From assembly GCA_011250595.1 (NCBI GenBank), contig JAANMP010000002.1:62001-126000 (forward strand): a stretch of DNA of 64,000 nucleotides, written 5' to 3'. Position 1 is the first letter of the stretch. Each line of letters starts with the position of its first letter. Positions 37,270-45,631 of the stretch are shown here, piece by piece. The notes under the pieces are model-generated. The model was not told the origin of the DNA and did not search any database. It saw only the letters and a list, made by a program, of their open reading frames with translations. The translations under genes were made by a program, and so were the position numbers. This DNA is from Bacillus sp. MM2020_1. Lineage in GTDB: Bacteria; Bacillota; Bacilli; Bacillales; Cytobacillaceae.

Positions 37270-37988
37270 TTGAAGTCCATCATCTCTCAAAGTCCTTTGG
37301 TAAGCTGGAAGTATTAAAGAATATTGACGTAAACGTCAGCGAGAAAGAAGTAGTGGTTCTTATCGGCGCCAGTGGCTCCGGGAAAAGCACCCTGCTTCGC
37401 TGCTTAAACTTTTTAGAAGTGGCAGAGCGCGGGGAGATTATCATCGATTCAGAAAAAGTAGACCTCGCAAAAACGAATTTAAATAAAGTAAGAGAAAAGG
37501 TTGGAATGGTGTTTCAGCATTTTAATCTTTTCCCGCATAAAACCGTACTAGAAAATATTATCGAAGCCCCGATGTTCGTCAGAAAGGAAACCAAGGAAGC
37601 AGCAAGTAGCAAAGCCATCGCTCTTTTAAAAAAGGTTGGTTTAGAGGATAAAGCTAACTACTATCCGGACCAGTTATCCGGGGGGCAAAAGCAGCGGGTG
37701 GCGATTGCAAGAGCGTTGGCTATGGAACCAAAAGTGATGCTCTTTGATGAGCCGACTTCCGCCTTGGATCCAGAGCTCGTGGGCGAAGTACTTCAGGTAA
37801 TGAAGGATCTCGCACGTGAAGGAATGACAATGGTCATTGTGACCCATGAAATGGGCTTCGCGAAAGAAGTCGCGGACCGAGTCATTATGCTTGCAGACGG
37901 GAATATTATTGAAGAAGGACATCCGAGTGAAATTTTTGTCCATCCCAAACACGAACGGACCCAACGGTTTTTGAACCAGGTATTATAG
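37266..37988 (+). CDS. Amino acid ABC transporter ATP-binding protein
   Basis: A 240-aa ATPase of the GlnQ/HisP group that powers the importer. It carries Walker [14 protein letters not shown] (~35), Q-loop [10 protein letters not shown], signature [15 protein letters not shown] (~137), Walker [15 protein letters not shown] (~157) and H-loop [10 protein letters not shown]. Its start overlaps the permease stop. A terminator follows, closing the lysine-controlled operon. Confidence 0.95.
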   Translation: MIEVHHLSKSFGKLEVLKNIDVNVSEKEVVVLIGASGSGKSTLLRCLNFLEVAERGEIIIDSEKVDLAKTNLNKVREKVGMVFQHFNLFPHKTVLENIIEAPMFVRKETKEAASSKAIALLKKVGLEDKANYYPDQLSGGQKQRVAIARALAMEPKVMLFDEPTSALDPELVGEVLQVMKDLAREGMTMVIVTHEMGFAKEVADRVIMLADGNIIEEGHPSEIFVHPKHERTQRFLNQVL

Positions 37989-37995
37989 ATTATAG

Positions 37996-38037
37996 AAACC
38001 TACCTTTTACGCTGTTGAAGGGTAGGTTTTCTCTTTT
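37996..38037 (+). terminator. Terminator of the lysine importer operon
   Basis: AAACCTACCTTT pairs with AAGGGTAGGTTT around a loop, followed by TCTCTTTTT. Confidence 0.8.
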
Positions 38038-38190
38038 TAATATGTGGAGATTTAAAAAATAAAGGAAGGAACCGGCTTCTTGTCCCATGCAAATTAAGAC
38101 TCCATGCATAAATTATTGATAATTACTATCCTTCGATAGTTAATCAATCATTGGCATGGCTTTTATTTTTCATAAAGGGGCTGGTTTTTC

Positions 38191-39738
38191 TTGGCACGAA
38201 CGCCATTAGCAAGTATACTGCAGAAATCGTTTGCGTTGGCAGGTACTGGAATGGAGTTAGACAGTAGTACCGGACAAGCTATTACAAGAGCCGATAATCC
38301 TTCAAAAGTGGCTCTTCTTAACGACATGGAACTTTGTAACATGAACACGAGTAGTGCTGCAACACCTAGGATCGTTATAGTGGGAGCAGGATTGGCGGGC
38401 CTCACCTGTGCTTACCGACTGAAACAGGCTGGGATTCCAGCAACCATTTATGAAGCAACGGATCGGGTGGGGGGGCGTTGTTGGACCCGAAGAGGGTTTT
38501 TCAATGATGGTCAAATTGTTGAACGCGGCGGGGAATTAATAGATACTTGCCATATCGAAATTCAGGAACTAGCGAAAGAGCTAGGTTTAGAATTCGACCA
38601 TTTAATCAAGGCAGAACCCGTTGATAGCACCCCATTTTATTTCTTTGACAAAAGCCCCTATACATTTGCTGAAGTAACGAATGATTTTATAAAAATCCTC
38701 CCAAAACTACAAAAGGATCTTAACGATGTTGGGGAAACGACCCTTTATAATCATTATACTGATAGAGGATTGGAACTAGATCATATGTCCGTCACCGACT
38801 ATATTAATGAAACAGTTCGAGGAGGCATCCTTTCAAGATTTGGTAAGTTATTAGCATTAGCCTATACGATTGAAAACGGAGCCGATGCTCACGAACAAAG
38901 TGCCTTAAATTTACTTTATTTGTTAGGGTCTGCTCAAAAGGAGCACTTTCGGATGTACGGTGACTCAGATGAATGCTTTCGTATTAAGGGTGGAAATGAC
39001 CAGCTCCCTGCTATATTAGCAGATAAACTCGATGGAGATATTAGATTCCATTCCCAGTTGATAAGGATTGAACAGTTCGGTCAAAATAAAATAAGGCTTG
39101 TTTTTCGAACTAATGAAGAGGAATGGAAGGTAGTAGCAGATAAAGTAATTTTGGCGATACCTTTTAGGATTTTAAGAACAATAGATTATCAGAATGCAAG
39201 CTTTCGTCCTTTGAAAAAGACAGCGATTGAAGAGTTGGGAATGGGTGTAAATACAAAGCTACATGCCCAGTTTGCCAGTCGGTTCTGGAATGAGCTTGGC
39301 AATAATGGTGATACATTTGCGGATACAGGCTATCAGCAGACTTTTGAAGCTTCACGAGCTCAACGAGGCAACTCAGGAATTCTTGTGAATTTTACAGGAG
39401 GTGAAACAGCTGCACAGCAGTTTGCCTTCACAGAAAAGAACTTAATAGAGACGACGAAAGAAATTTTGGACAAGCTAGAGCCAGTATTGCCAGGATGTAT
39501 TAGTAATTGGAATGGTTTAGCAACTATAGACCACTGGCTTAGTAACCAATGGACCAAAGGGGCCTATTCGTATTGGAAAGTAGGACAATACACCAAATTT
39601 GCGGGTATTGGAGGGGAACGAGAAGGCAATATTTTCTTTGCCGGTGAGCACACATCCATCCATTATCCGGGTTATTTAAATGGAGCGGTCGAGACTGGAG
39701 AGAGGGCTGCCCAAGAGGTAATAGAAGATTTAATTTAA
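38191..39738 (+). CDS. Flavin monoamine oxidase family protein
   Basis: A 515-aa FAD-dependent amine oxidase. After a ~55-residue N-terminal extension comes the FAD-binding motif RIVIVGAGLAGLTCAYRL (~65-82) and the second GG doublet in RVGGRCWTRRG; the C-terminal FAD segment reads FFAGEHTSIHYPGYLNGAVE (~480). Family members oxidise primary amines to aldehydes, ammonia and peroxide. The start TTG 38191 has AAAGGGG ~11 nt upstream. The convergent XRE-cupin gene downstream is of a type that often controls polyamine or amine breakdown. Confidence 0.88.
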   Translation: MARTPLASILQKSFALAGTGMELDSSTGQAITRADNPSKVALLNDMELCNMNTSSAATPRIVIVGAGLAGLTCAYRLKQAGIPATIYEATDRVGGRCWTRRGFFNDGQIVERGGELIDTCHIEIQELAKELGLEFDHLIKAEPVDSTPFYFFDKSPYTFAEVTNDFIKILPKLQKDLNDVGETTLYNHYTDRGLELDHMSVTDYINETVRGGILSRFGKLLALAYTIENGADAHEQSALNLLYLLGSAQKEHFRMYGDSDECFRIKGGNDQLPAILADKLDGDIRFHSQLIRIEQFGQNKIRLVFRTNEEEWKVVADKVILAIPFRILRTIDYQNASFRPLKKTAIEELGMGVNTKLHAQFASRFWNELGNNGDTFADTGYQQTFEASRAQRGNSGILVNFTGGETAAQQFAFTEKNLIETTKEILDKLEPVLPGCISNWNGLATIDHWLSNQWTKGAYSYWKVGQYTKFAGIGGEREGNIFFAGEHTSIHYPGYLNGAVETGERAAQEVIEDLI

Positions 39739-39789
39739 AAAAGGCTGACTGAAATGGAACCTACAGTTCCATTTTAGTCAGCCTTTTTT
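39737..39789. terminator. Strong bidirectional terminator after the amine oxidase
   Basis: A ~20-bp near-perfect stem (GGCTGACT...GGAAC / GTTCC...AGTCAGCC) with A and T runs on both sides, between convergent genes. Confidence 0.9.
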
Positions 39790-39823
39790 GACACACAAGT
39801 CATCAGCGAGAGAAAGCTTAAGA

Positions 39824-40363
39824 TTAAAAAATGTCATTCAGTTCGCTGTCGGAATAAATGGAAATTAACACCACCGCTTTTCCCTCACCAATATTTCTAA
39901 CAAAATGCGGTACACTGGCATTCCAACTGAAGGAGTCACCTTCTTCTATAATCATCGAGTCTTCACCTTGTTCTGCTTGAACTCTTCCCTCCAACACTAA
40001 ATGACATTCCTCGCCTTCATGGGCGTTTAATTCACCCATAGAAGCCCCTGGAGGAAATTCAACCTGCATCATTCGTAATCCGCCTTTAGAGGTTAAATGT
40101 TCTATTTTCAAGCTGTTGAATGTAGAATAAGTCCTCTCGTCCTTTCGAACGACCCGCATGTGCTGCTTTTTTTCCAACAATAAATAAGGTAACGGCACCC
40201 CAAGGAAGGTTGAGATGGTTTGTAAAGTGCTAATCGATGGAGAGGTGTTATTGTTTTCAACATTGCTGATAAATCCCTTTGAAAGCCCTGTTCCTTCACA
40301 CATTTGAGCAATCGTGATTTTTTTTCGATTGCGTATCGTACGTATTTTTGATCCGATATCCAA
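39824..40363 (-). CDS. XRE-cupin transcriptional regulator (PuuR-like)
   Basis: A 179-aa regulator with an N-terminal XRE helix-turn-helix (~5-58, IGSKIRTIRNRKKITIAQM and SKGFISNVENN) and a C-terminal cupin (~95-175, with HEGEECHLVLEGR and GDSFSWNASVPH). This architecture binds small ligands such as polyamines. I chose TTG 40363 (DIGSKIR) because GAGGTGG lies 5 nt upstream; a TTG eight codons earlier also stays in frame but overlaps that site. It is convergent with the amine oxidase, its likely target. Confidence 0.85.
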   Translation of the reverse strand: MDIGSKIRTIRNRKKITIAQMCEGTGLSKGFISNVENNNTSPSISTLQTISTFLGVPLPYLLLEKKQHMRVVRKDERTYSTFNSLKIEHLTSKGGLRMMQVEFPPGASMGELNAHEGEECHLVLEGRVQAEQGEDSMIIEEGDSFSWNASVPHFVRNIGEGKAVVLISIYSDSELNDIF

Positions 40364-40507
40364 ATTTTCCACCTCAAGAGTTTCCAAATAAAAAACATAA
40401 TTCTATTTTAGCAAAAATAAAGTTGGCAATCTAGAATCATTTTTTGTCTTATGGAAAAATAATATTCATATAGGAAAACAAGGTAAAGGCTGTCGATGGA
40501 TTATTGT

Positions 40508-41215
40508 TTACCATTCCTTCGGCTGATAATTAAGGTTTGCAAATAATTGATTCCGTTCTTTCTTTGACAAGTCGCGCCACTGTCCAATTGGCAGATTGCC
40601 TAATTGAATATTCATGATTCGAGTCCGTTGCAGCCTAACAACTCCATAACCAAGAGCAGAACACATCCGGCGGATTTGCCGATTGAGACCTTGTGTTAGG
40701 ATAATCTGAAATACATATTTAGAAAGTTGGGTAACTTTACATGGCAATGTCTTTGTATCCAGAATTTCGACACCGGCTGCCATTCTTTTTAAAAATTCAG
40801 GAGTGATCGGTTTGTCGACGGTTACGATATATTCTTTCTCATGCTTATTTTCAGCACGCAAAATTTGGTTAACAATATCTCCATCATTCGTCAGGAGGAT
40901 TAAGCCATCAGATTCCTTATCCAAACGGCCAATATGGAATACTCGTAATGGATGATTGACTAAGTCGATGATATTTCCCTTGATATGTCTTTCTGTTGTA
41001 CTCGTAATTCCAACAGGTTTATTTAAGGCGATATAGACATAATTTGCAGTAACTTTAATCTGGCTACCGCTAATGCGAACATCATCGCCGGGCTCAACCT
41101 GGCTCCCAATTTCCGCAACCTTCCCATTAATTGTAACTCTTCCTTCACTAATTAACTTATCTGCTCCTCTTCTAGATGCCTTACCGGACTCGCTTATAAA
41201 TTTATTAATACGCAT
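40508..41215 (-). CDS. rluF: 23S rRNA pseudouridine synthase, RluF type
   Basis: A 235-aa RsuA/RluB family enzyme. An N-terminal S4 RNA-binding domain (~1-60, [20 protein letters not shown]) is followed by the catalytic domain with the active-site Asp in [18 protein letters not shown] (~105) and the [12 protein letters not shown] segment. RluF modifies U2604 (and 2605) of 23S rRNA in E. coli. The start ATG 41215 has AAGGGTG upstream; an in-frame longer version extends into the intergenic repeat and was not chosen. Confidence 0.9.
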   Translation of the reverse strand: MRINKFISESGKASRRGADKLISEGRVTINGKVAEIGSQVEPGDDVRISGSQIKVTANYVYIALNKPVGITSTTERHIKGNIIDLVNHPLRVFHIGRLDKESDGLILLTNDGDIVNQILRAENKHEKEYIVTVDKPITPEFLKRMAAGVEILDTKTLPCKVTQLSKYVFQIILTQGLNRQIRRMCSALGYGVVRLQRTRIMNIQLGNLPIGQWRDLSKKERNQLFANLNYQPKEW

Positions 41216-41283
41216 GTTACACACCCTTAAGTGGAGAATTGTAAGTTTACCATACCCAAATGCTATCTTTTTTTCAAGTCTTT

Positions 41284-41299
41284 CGGTGCCTGACACCAG
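41284..41299. repeat. Palindromic repeat GGTGCCTGACACC, copy 2
   Basis: CGGTGCCTGACACCAG, upstream of rluF, shares 15 bases with the copy at 19013-19029. Confidence 0.6.
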
Positions 41300-41418
41300 A
41301 AACAAACTAAGCCTTTAAAAAAAACTAGAAGTATGAGAAATTTCTCCCTGCTTTTTGACAAAATATTCTGATTATATATGTTATTTTTAGTAATAACTAC
41401 ATAATTGGGGAGATTACA

Positions 41419-42606
41419 ATGAAGAAACTATCTATTATTTTTGTTTTCCTTTTCAGCTTATTTTTATTTACGAACCAAGCAGATGCTAGTGGTGGATCAC
41501 AGTTGATTATTATTAACAAAAAGACAAATACATTGGCATTTTATGATAGTGGAAAATTAGTGAAAAAATTTAGAGTGGCTACGGGAAGAACAAGGTCTCT
41601 TACTCCAGAAGGTACATTTCGGATTGTGACTAAAATTGTAAATCGACCCTATTATAAATTGAAAATCCCTGGAGGGGATCCTCGGAACCCTCTTGGTAAA
41701 CGTTGGCTGGGATTAGAGGCACGAGGCACCTATGGGACAACCTATGCTATTCATGGCAATGCAAATGAAAATTCGATTGGTACCTATGCAAGTTCTGGCT
41801 GTGTTCGGATGCATAATTCAGAAGTGCGCTGGCTTTATAGCCACGTTAATAAGAATTCATTGGTTATTATTACTCATACGGACAGCAGCTTTGATTCCAT
41901 TGCCAAAGCGAACGGGTATGGTAATGGCTGGGCGGAAATAGGCGGTAATAAGTATTATTATCTGGATGGCGAAGTAAAGACTGGCTGGCAGTCCATTCAA
42001 GGGAAAAGGTATTTCTTTGACGAAGCTGGGGTGATGAAAACTGGCTGGTTAGCTCAGAATGGACAGAAATATTATCTCGATCAAAAAGGTGTAATGAAAA
42101 CGGGCTGGTTGGAAAAAGCCAGACAAAGATATTATTTCGATCTTACAGGTGCGATGAGGACGGGCTGGATTGCTGACGGTGGGAAGGAATATTATCTTGA
42201 TCAAAAAGGTGTGATGAAAACCGGTTGGTTATCTAGCGGTGAAAGCAGGTATTACCTAGATCGTAATGGAGCTATGAAAACGGGATGGCTCGCGGATAGT
42301 GGAGAATGGTACTATCTAGATAATTCTGGTTTAATGAAGACCGGCTGGGTCAACTCTGAAGGCAGATGGTACTTCCTCAATGATAGTGGCGTTATGAAAA
42401 ATACTCAGGCGCTTGTCAACAACAGACAGTGGGATTATCTCGATAAAAGTGAGAACATAACTGCAGACACGTCTAATATATTAGCTGAAAAGTACAAACT
42501 TAGCAGTAAAGAGTCGGTAGTGACCGGCTGGTTGAATTATAAAGAAAAATGGTATTATCTCTATGTTGGCGAAGAAATGGTTGCTAGTTCGCTGAGCGAA
42601 GGCTAG
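41419..42606 (+). CDS. Secreted L,D-transpeptidase with wall-binding repeats
   Basis: A 395-aa exported enzyme: a signal peptide (~1-24, ending QADA), a YkuD domain (~28-155) with the catalytic motif SSGCVRMHN (Cys128), then about nine ~20-residue choline-binding-like repeats (~170-385) of the type GxxYYLDxxGxMKTGW. Such repeats anchor proteins to teichoic acids or other wall polymers. The last repeat is set off by a diverged linker (~335-365), with loss of the GW motif in the preceding unit. Start ATG 41419 has TTGGGGAG upstream. A second L,D-transpeptidase with a different anchor lies at 28786. Confidence 0.9.
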   Translation: MKKLSIIFVFLFSLFLFTNQADASGGSQLIIINKKTNTLAFYDSGKLVKKFRVATGRTRSLTPEGTFRIVTKIVNRPYYKLKIPGGDPRNPLGKRWLGLEARGTYGTTYAIHGNANENSIGTYASSGCVRMHNSEVRWLYSHVNKNSLVIITHTDSSFDSIAKANGYGNGWAEIGGNKYYYLDGEVKTGWQSIQGKRYFFDEAGVMKTGWLAQNGQKYYLDQKGVMKTGWLEKARQRYYFDLTGAMRTGWIADGGKEYYLDQKGVMKTGWLSSGESRYYLDRNGAMKTGWLADSGEWYYLDNSGLMKTGWVNSEGRWYFLNDSGVMKNTQALVNNRQWDYLDKSENITADTSNILAEKYKLSSKESVVTGWLNYKEKWYYLYVGEEMVASSLSEG

Positions 42607-42629
42607 ATATGTAGATAGGGGGATTACAT

Positions 42630-43082
42630 TTGTCCGTTATCAAAAAGCTTCAGTTTAAGGATCAAGGGCAAGCTGTATTAATAATTAACGCACCAAAAGC
42701 CTATGAAGAGGTTATGGCATCCTTTGAGGGAAATGTTCATAAACATGGTGAATTGAAAGAGGGCTATGATTTTGTCCAGGTATTTGGAGCCAGTAATGAT
42801 GAGCTTCAAGCTTTTGCAAAGAGTGCGGAAAGTTTCGTAAAAAAGAATGGACTGTTCTGGCTTTGCTATCCTAAAAAATCGTCGAAGACATACAAGGGTT
42901 CGGACTGCAGCCGTGACACGGTTATGTACCTACTTGCTGAAGAAGGATATGAACCGGTTCGGCAAATTGCTATTGACGAGGATTGGTCCGCATTAAGATT
43001 TCGTAAGCCAGAACAAATTAAGACAATGAAACGGAGTTTTGCTGTTACTGAAGTGGGGAAAAAACGTTCCGAGCAGCAATGA
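42630..43082 (+). CDS. DUF3052-like protein
   Basis: A 150-aa cytoplasmic protein. The motifs VLIINAPKAYEEV (~16), LFWLCYPKKSSK (~73) and DEDWSALRFRKPEQ (~123) match my memory of DUF3052, whose function is unknown. The start is TTG 42630 with AGGGGGAT 8 nt upstream. It lies 24 nt after the L,D-transpeptidase, with no terminator between, so they may be co-transcribed. Confidence 0.75.
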   Translation: MSVIKKLQFKDQGQAVLIINAPKAYEEVMASFEGNVHKHGELKEGYDFVQVFGASNDELQAFAKSAESFVKKNGLFWLCYPKKSSKTYKGSDCSRDTVMYLLAEEGYEPVRQIAIDEDWSALRFRKPEQIKTMKRSFAVTEVGKKRSEQQ

Positions 43083-43098
43083 CTTCTATCAGCTAGCA

Positions 43099-43130
43099 GA
43101 CCTAAGGCAATGAGAGCTTTAGGTTTTTTA
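43099..43130 (+). terminator. Terminator before the partition locus
   Basis: ACCTAA-GGC pairs with GCT-TTAGGT, followed by TTTTTTA. It insulates the iteron array from upstream transcription. Confidence 0.7.
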
Positions 43131-43147
43131 TATGCTGTATTTTGGGA

Positions 43148-43365
43148 TTGTAAACAAATTTGTATACAAGTTTACAGAAATGTACTTGTTGTTTACAAAA
43201 AATGTATACAAGTTTACTTTTTGTATACGTTATGTTTACAAAGATGTTTACATGTATACAAACCTGTATACACAGCGCCGTTAACCGATGTATACAGGTT
43301 TGTACTTGTTGTTTACAAAATTGTATACATTGTTCTAAAGTTTACACGTTGTTTACATTTTTACA
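43148..43365. repeat. parC-like array: ~19 copies of TGT(A/T)TACA
   Basis: A 218-bp block with about 19 copies of TGTWTACA or close variants (TGTAAACA, TGTACTTG, GTTTACA), mostly 8-13 bp apart. Clear copies start at 43162, 43190, 43203, 43233, 43245, 43253, 43265, 43289, 43310, 43322 and 43350. Nested in it are a 16-bp perfect inverted repeat (43257-43272 with 43289-43304) and a ~30-bp direct repeat (43181-43210 and 43301-43329). The array directly precedes parM/parR, as parC centromeres do in type II partition loci. Confidence 0.85.
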
Positions 43366-43393
43366 GTTATATTATTTTTAAGAGTAAATTATT

Positions 43394-43412
43394 GAAGAAT
43401 CTAGTATTCTTC
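43394..43412. repeat. Inverted repeat GAAGAAT-N5-ATTCTTC near the parM start
   Basis: A perfect 7-bp-arm inverted repeat ~80 nt before parM and after the TGTWTACA array. It could be an operator or leader hairpin; no U tract follows. Confidence 0.5.
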
Positions 43413-43489
43413 TATACCCTTAAAGAGGTAAACTAGAACTACATAATTATTAAAAAATAAATCTATTAAATGAAAAGGAATGATATTTT

Positions 43490-44665
43490 ATGAATAAATC
43501 CAGAGTTGCGGCAATTGACGTTGGTAATGACTCGATTAAGGCCATTTTTGGCGAATTAGAATATGAGTTGAATATTCCAAACATTATTGCAAGGGATACA
43601 GAAGATCGACCTGTTATTGGTATTGAAGAGCTTGATTCAAAAAATCCATTAGATGGAATTCATATCAAGGTCCACTCCCCTGCTTTAAAAGAGAACAACG
43701 GAATTTTCCGGATTGGTAATTTAGCTACGAAAAGTAATAATGCAATGGAATTAGATCCTGGCAGCAGCAAGTCTGAGGAAGATCAAACATTAATTATGCT
43801 TTTTGCGACTTTAGCTTTAGATGCAGTAAAGGGAGATAATTCACACGCATTCCCGCGCACAAAAAATATAATTGATGCTAACTACACATTGGGAACAGGT
43901 CTCCCCCTTCGCGAAGTAAAGGAAGGCAAGGATGCTGGCTATCGTTCTAAATTAGTGGGTTCCGTTCATCAAGTAGAATTCTTAGTTACACCAAAGTACC
44001 AAGGCTTGAAAGTAAATATTAAATTTGAAGAAGTAAAGGTATATCCAGAAGGATTTGCTGCATTTATTAATCTTGTTTTAGATAATAGCGGAAAAGTGAT
44101 TAATAAAGATCTGATTGATAAACGCATATTAATTCAGGATATCGGCGGATTATCAACGGATATCGCTGTCATCAAAAATCGCAATGTCGATGATGATAAA
44201 GCACAAGGATTTAATCTTGGGGTTTCAGAATCATTAGAAGCGATTCGCGAAGAGATTCGGTCAAAGCATGGTGTGGAATTAGACAGCCGCCGCGATGTGG
44301 TAGATATTATCACCAAGAAAAGTGATCGAAACCATATTATGGTTAAAGGAAGCCGGACAAGTGTGCATGATATTACGGACCGGATTCTGCTTGATTTAGC
44401 CAAGAAGCAATATCGTTTATTGCGTAATGTTTGGCAGAAGAACTCACAGACAGAAATTTGCTACTTTGTGGGCGGCGGTGCCAATGTCTTAAAAGAATAC
44501 CTTAAAACATTAAATAACAATTTAGACGGATATAACATTGATTTCTTTGAAGATGAGAAAGAAAGTATTTGGATGATGGCGAATGCTTACTATAAACTTA
44601 TTCAAGATTTTGTTCGTAAAGCGGAGAAACAAAAAGCGGTTAAAGTTGAACCTGTAAAAAGCTAA
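43490..44665 (+). CDS. parM: ParM/StbA-family actin-like ATPase
   Basis: A 391-aa actin-fold protein with the phosphate-1 motif AAIDVGNDSIKAIFG (~8-22), phosphate-2 QDIGGLSTDIAV (Asp217) and adenosine motif YFVGGGANVLK (~325). ParM filaments push sister plasmids apart in type II partition systems. The product resembles the Gram-positive ParM/Alp group in size. It follows the repeat array and precedes the RHH gene by 13 nt, giving a complete parC-parM-parR order. Neighbours on both sides are ordinary chromosomal genes, so this is either a chromosomal copy or an integrated remnant. ATG 43490 has AAAGGAATG upstream. Confidence 0.88.
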   Translation: MNKSRVAAIDVGNDSIKAIFGELEYELNIPNIIARDTEDRPVIGIEELDSKNPLDGIHIKVHSPALKENNGIFRIGNLATKSNNAMELDPGSSKSEEDQTLIMLFATLALDAVKGDNSHAFPRTKNIIDANYTLGTGLPLREVKEGKDAGYRSKLVGSVHQVEFLVTPKYQGLKVNIKFEEVKVYPEGFAAFINLVLDNSGKVINKDLIDKRILIQDIGGLSTDIAVIKNRNVDDDKAQGFNLGVSESLEAIREEIRSKHGVELDSRRDVVDIITKKSDRNHIMVKGSRTSVHDITDRILLDLAKKQYRLLRNVWQKNSQTEICYFVGGGANVLKEYLKTLNNNLDGYNIDFFEDEKESIWMMANAYYKLIQDFVRKAEKQKAVKVEPVKS

Positions 44666-44678
44666 ATAAGGTGATCAT

Positions 44679-45293
44679 ATGAAGAAAGCAGCCTCAAATG
44701 AGGTTCAGAGGGGGCAAGCGATTTCCTTCCGCGTCCCCTCTGATACACCTGACCATATCTTAAAACATTTACAAAAGTTAAAAGAGACAGAGAGAAGAAA
44801 TTTTTCAAGTAAAATTGCTGAGTTTGTGATGCAGGGAGTGAATAGTTCCCATTCGCGGGAAAAGGAAACGATCACGATCCCCCTCCCCCAGAAATTAACG
44901 AAGGCGCAACGAGATTGGTTAAAGCATGAGCACTCTGAGGCATTACTAGGAAGTATTCTTTATCAGCTTATCTCTGATCCAGTTCGCTCCACTGCTTTAC
45001 TTGCATCTTTAAACAGCCGCTCTTTAGATATTGACGAGGCCTTGTACCTCCAAGAGGAAGTATTTCCCGAGGAACTGCCTAGGAATTTTATGAATAATAC
45101 TGTTTATCAAGAAAGTTCTGCGGCTAAGGAAGAACAACCACCCTCCCCTATCGACTTAAGTGAGATGGATGATGACCTTAGTGACTTTGATTGGGAAGGT
45201 GCTAAGGACAAGGAGCCAGTAGTTGAAGAAGAGGAAATTGAAGAAAATATCGACGACTTGCTTGGCGGATTCTTGGCAAATATGAATAAATAA
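44679..45293 (+). CDS. parR: ParR-like ribbon-helix-helix adaptor
   Basis: A 204-aa protein. The N-terminal part (~14-55) reads as a ribbon-helix-helix domain (AISFRVPSDTPDHILKHLQK and ERRNFSSKIAEFVMQG). A second segment (~60-115) follows, then a strongly acidic C-terminal tail (~150-204, ending DDLLGGFLANMNK). ParR proteins bind parC repeats by the RHH and contact ParM with the C-terminus, which fits. It starts 13 nt after parM with a GGTGAT ribosome site. Confidence 0.8.
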   Translation: MKKAASNEVQRGQAISFRVPSDTPDHILKHLQKLKETERRNFSSKIAEFVMQGVNSSHSREKETITIPLPQKLTKAQRDWLKHEHSEALLGSILYQLISDPVRSTALLASLNSRSLDIDEALYLQEEVFPEELPRNFMNNTVYQESSAAKEEQPPSPIDLSEMDDDLSDFDWEGAKDKEPVVEEEEIEENIDDLLGGFLANMNK

Positions 45294-45298
45294 TAATT

Positions 45299-45352
45299 AA
45301 AGGTCCAACCTCACGGGCTGTTTTATTGCGGCTGTGTGGCTGGACCTTTTTT
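45299..45352. terminator. Bidirectional terminator after parR
   Basis: AAAGGTCCA pairs with TGGACCTTTTTT, with an inner stem (GGGCTG/CGGCTG region), between convergent parR and the DUF4023 gene. Confidence 0.8.
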
Positions 45353-45356
45353 GTGA

Positions 45357-45482
45357 TTAATGCTGTTTATTAGGTAACCGTTGACTTTTTTGACTATTAG
45401 CTTGTCGTTGTTTATTTTTCTTGTCTTTTTCCTGTTTTTCATGCAGCTGTTCTACAAATTCATGTGTGTTACTGTTATCCAT
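45357..45482 (-). CDS. DUF4023-like micro-protein, 41 aa
   Basis: A 41-codon minus-strand frame with a perfect AGGAGG 7 nt before ATG 45482. The product (MDNSNTHEFVEQLHEKQEKD... ending RLPNKQH) has the THEFV-LHE-Q start and LPNKQH end I associate with DUF4023, a short highly charged Bacillaceae family of unknown function. It is convergent with parR and shares its terminator. Confidence 0.75.
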   Translation of the reverse strand: MDNSNTHEFVEQLHEKQEKDKKNKQRQANSQKSQRLPNKQH

Positions 45483-45631
45483 TTATTAAACCTCCTTGAA
45501 AAATCGAACCAATGTTATTTTGACCATAGTGTGATAAATTATTCTGTCATGCATTTCATATGTTGTGAATAAGAATATATCGTTAATTATTTTAAATCTA
45601 TGAAACTATTAATGGATGTGGTGGTGGGTTA

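Noticed and set aside
43148-43365. CRISPR-like repeat array
   Set aside because: Units are 8 bp at 8-13 bp spacing, with no ~30-bp repeats separated by unique spacers and no cas genes.
43110-43436. A plus-strand reading frame of ~108 codons across the TGTWTACA array
   Set aside because: Its residues simply follow the DNA repeats (many Val/Tyr/Cys/Leu), there is no ribosome site, and several frames are open there. The repeats explain it.
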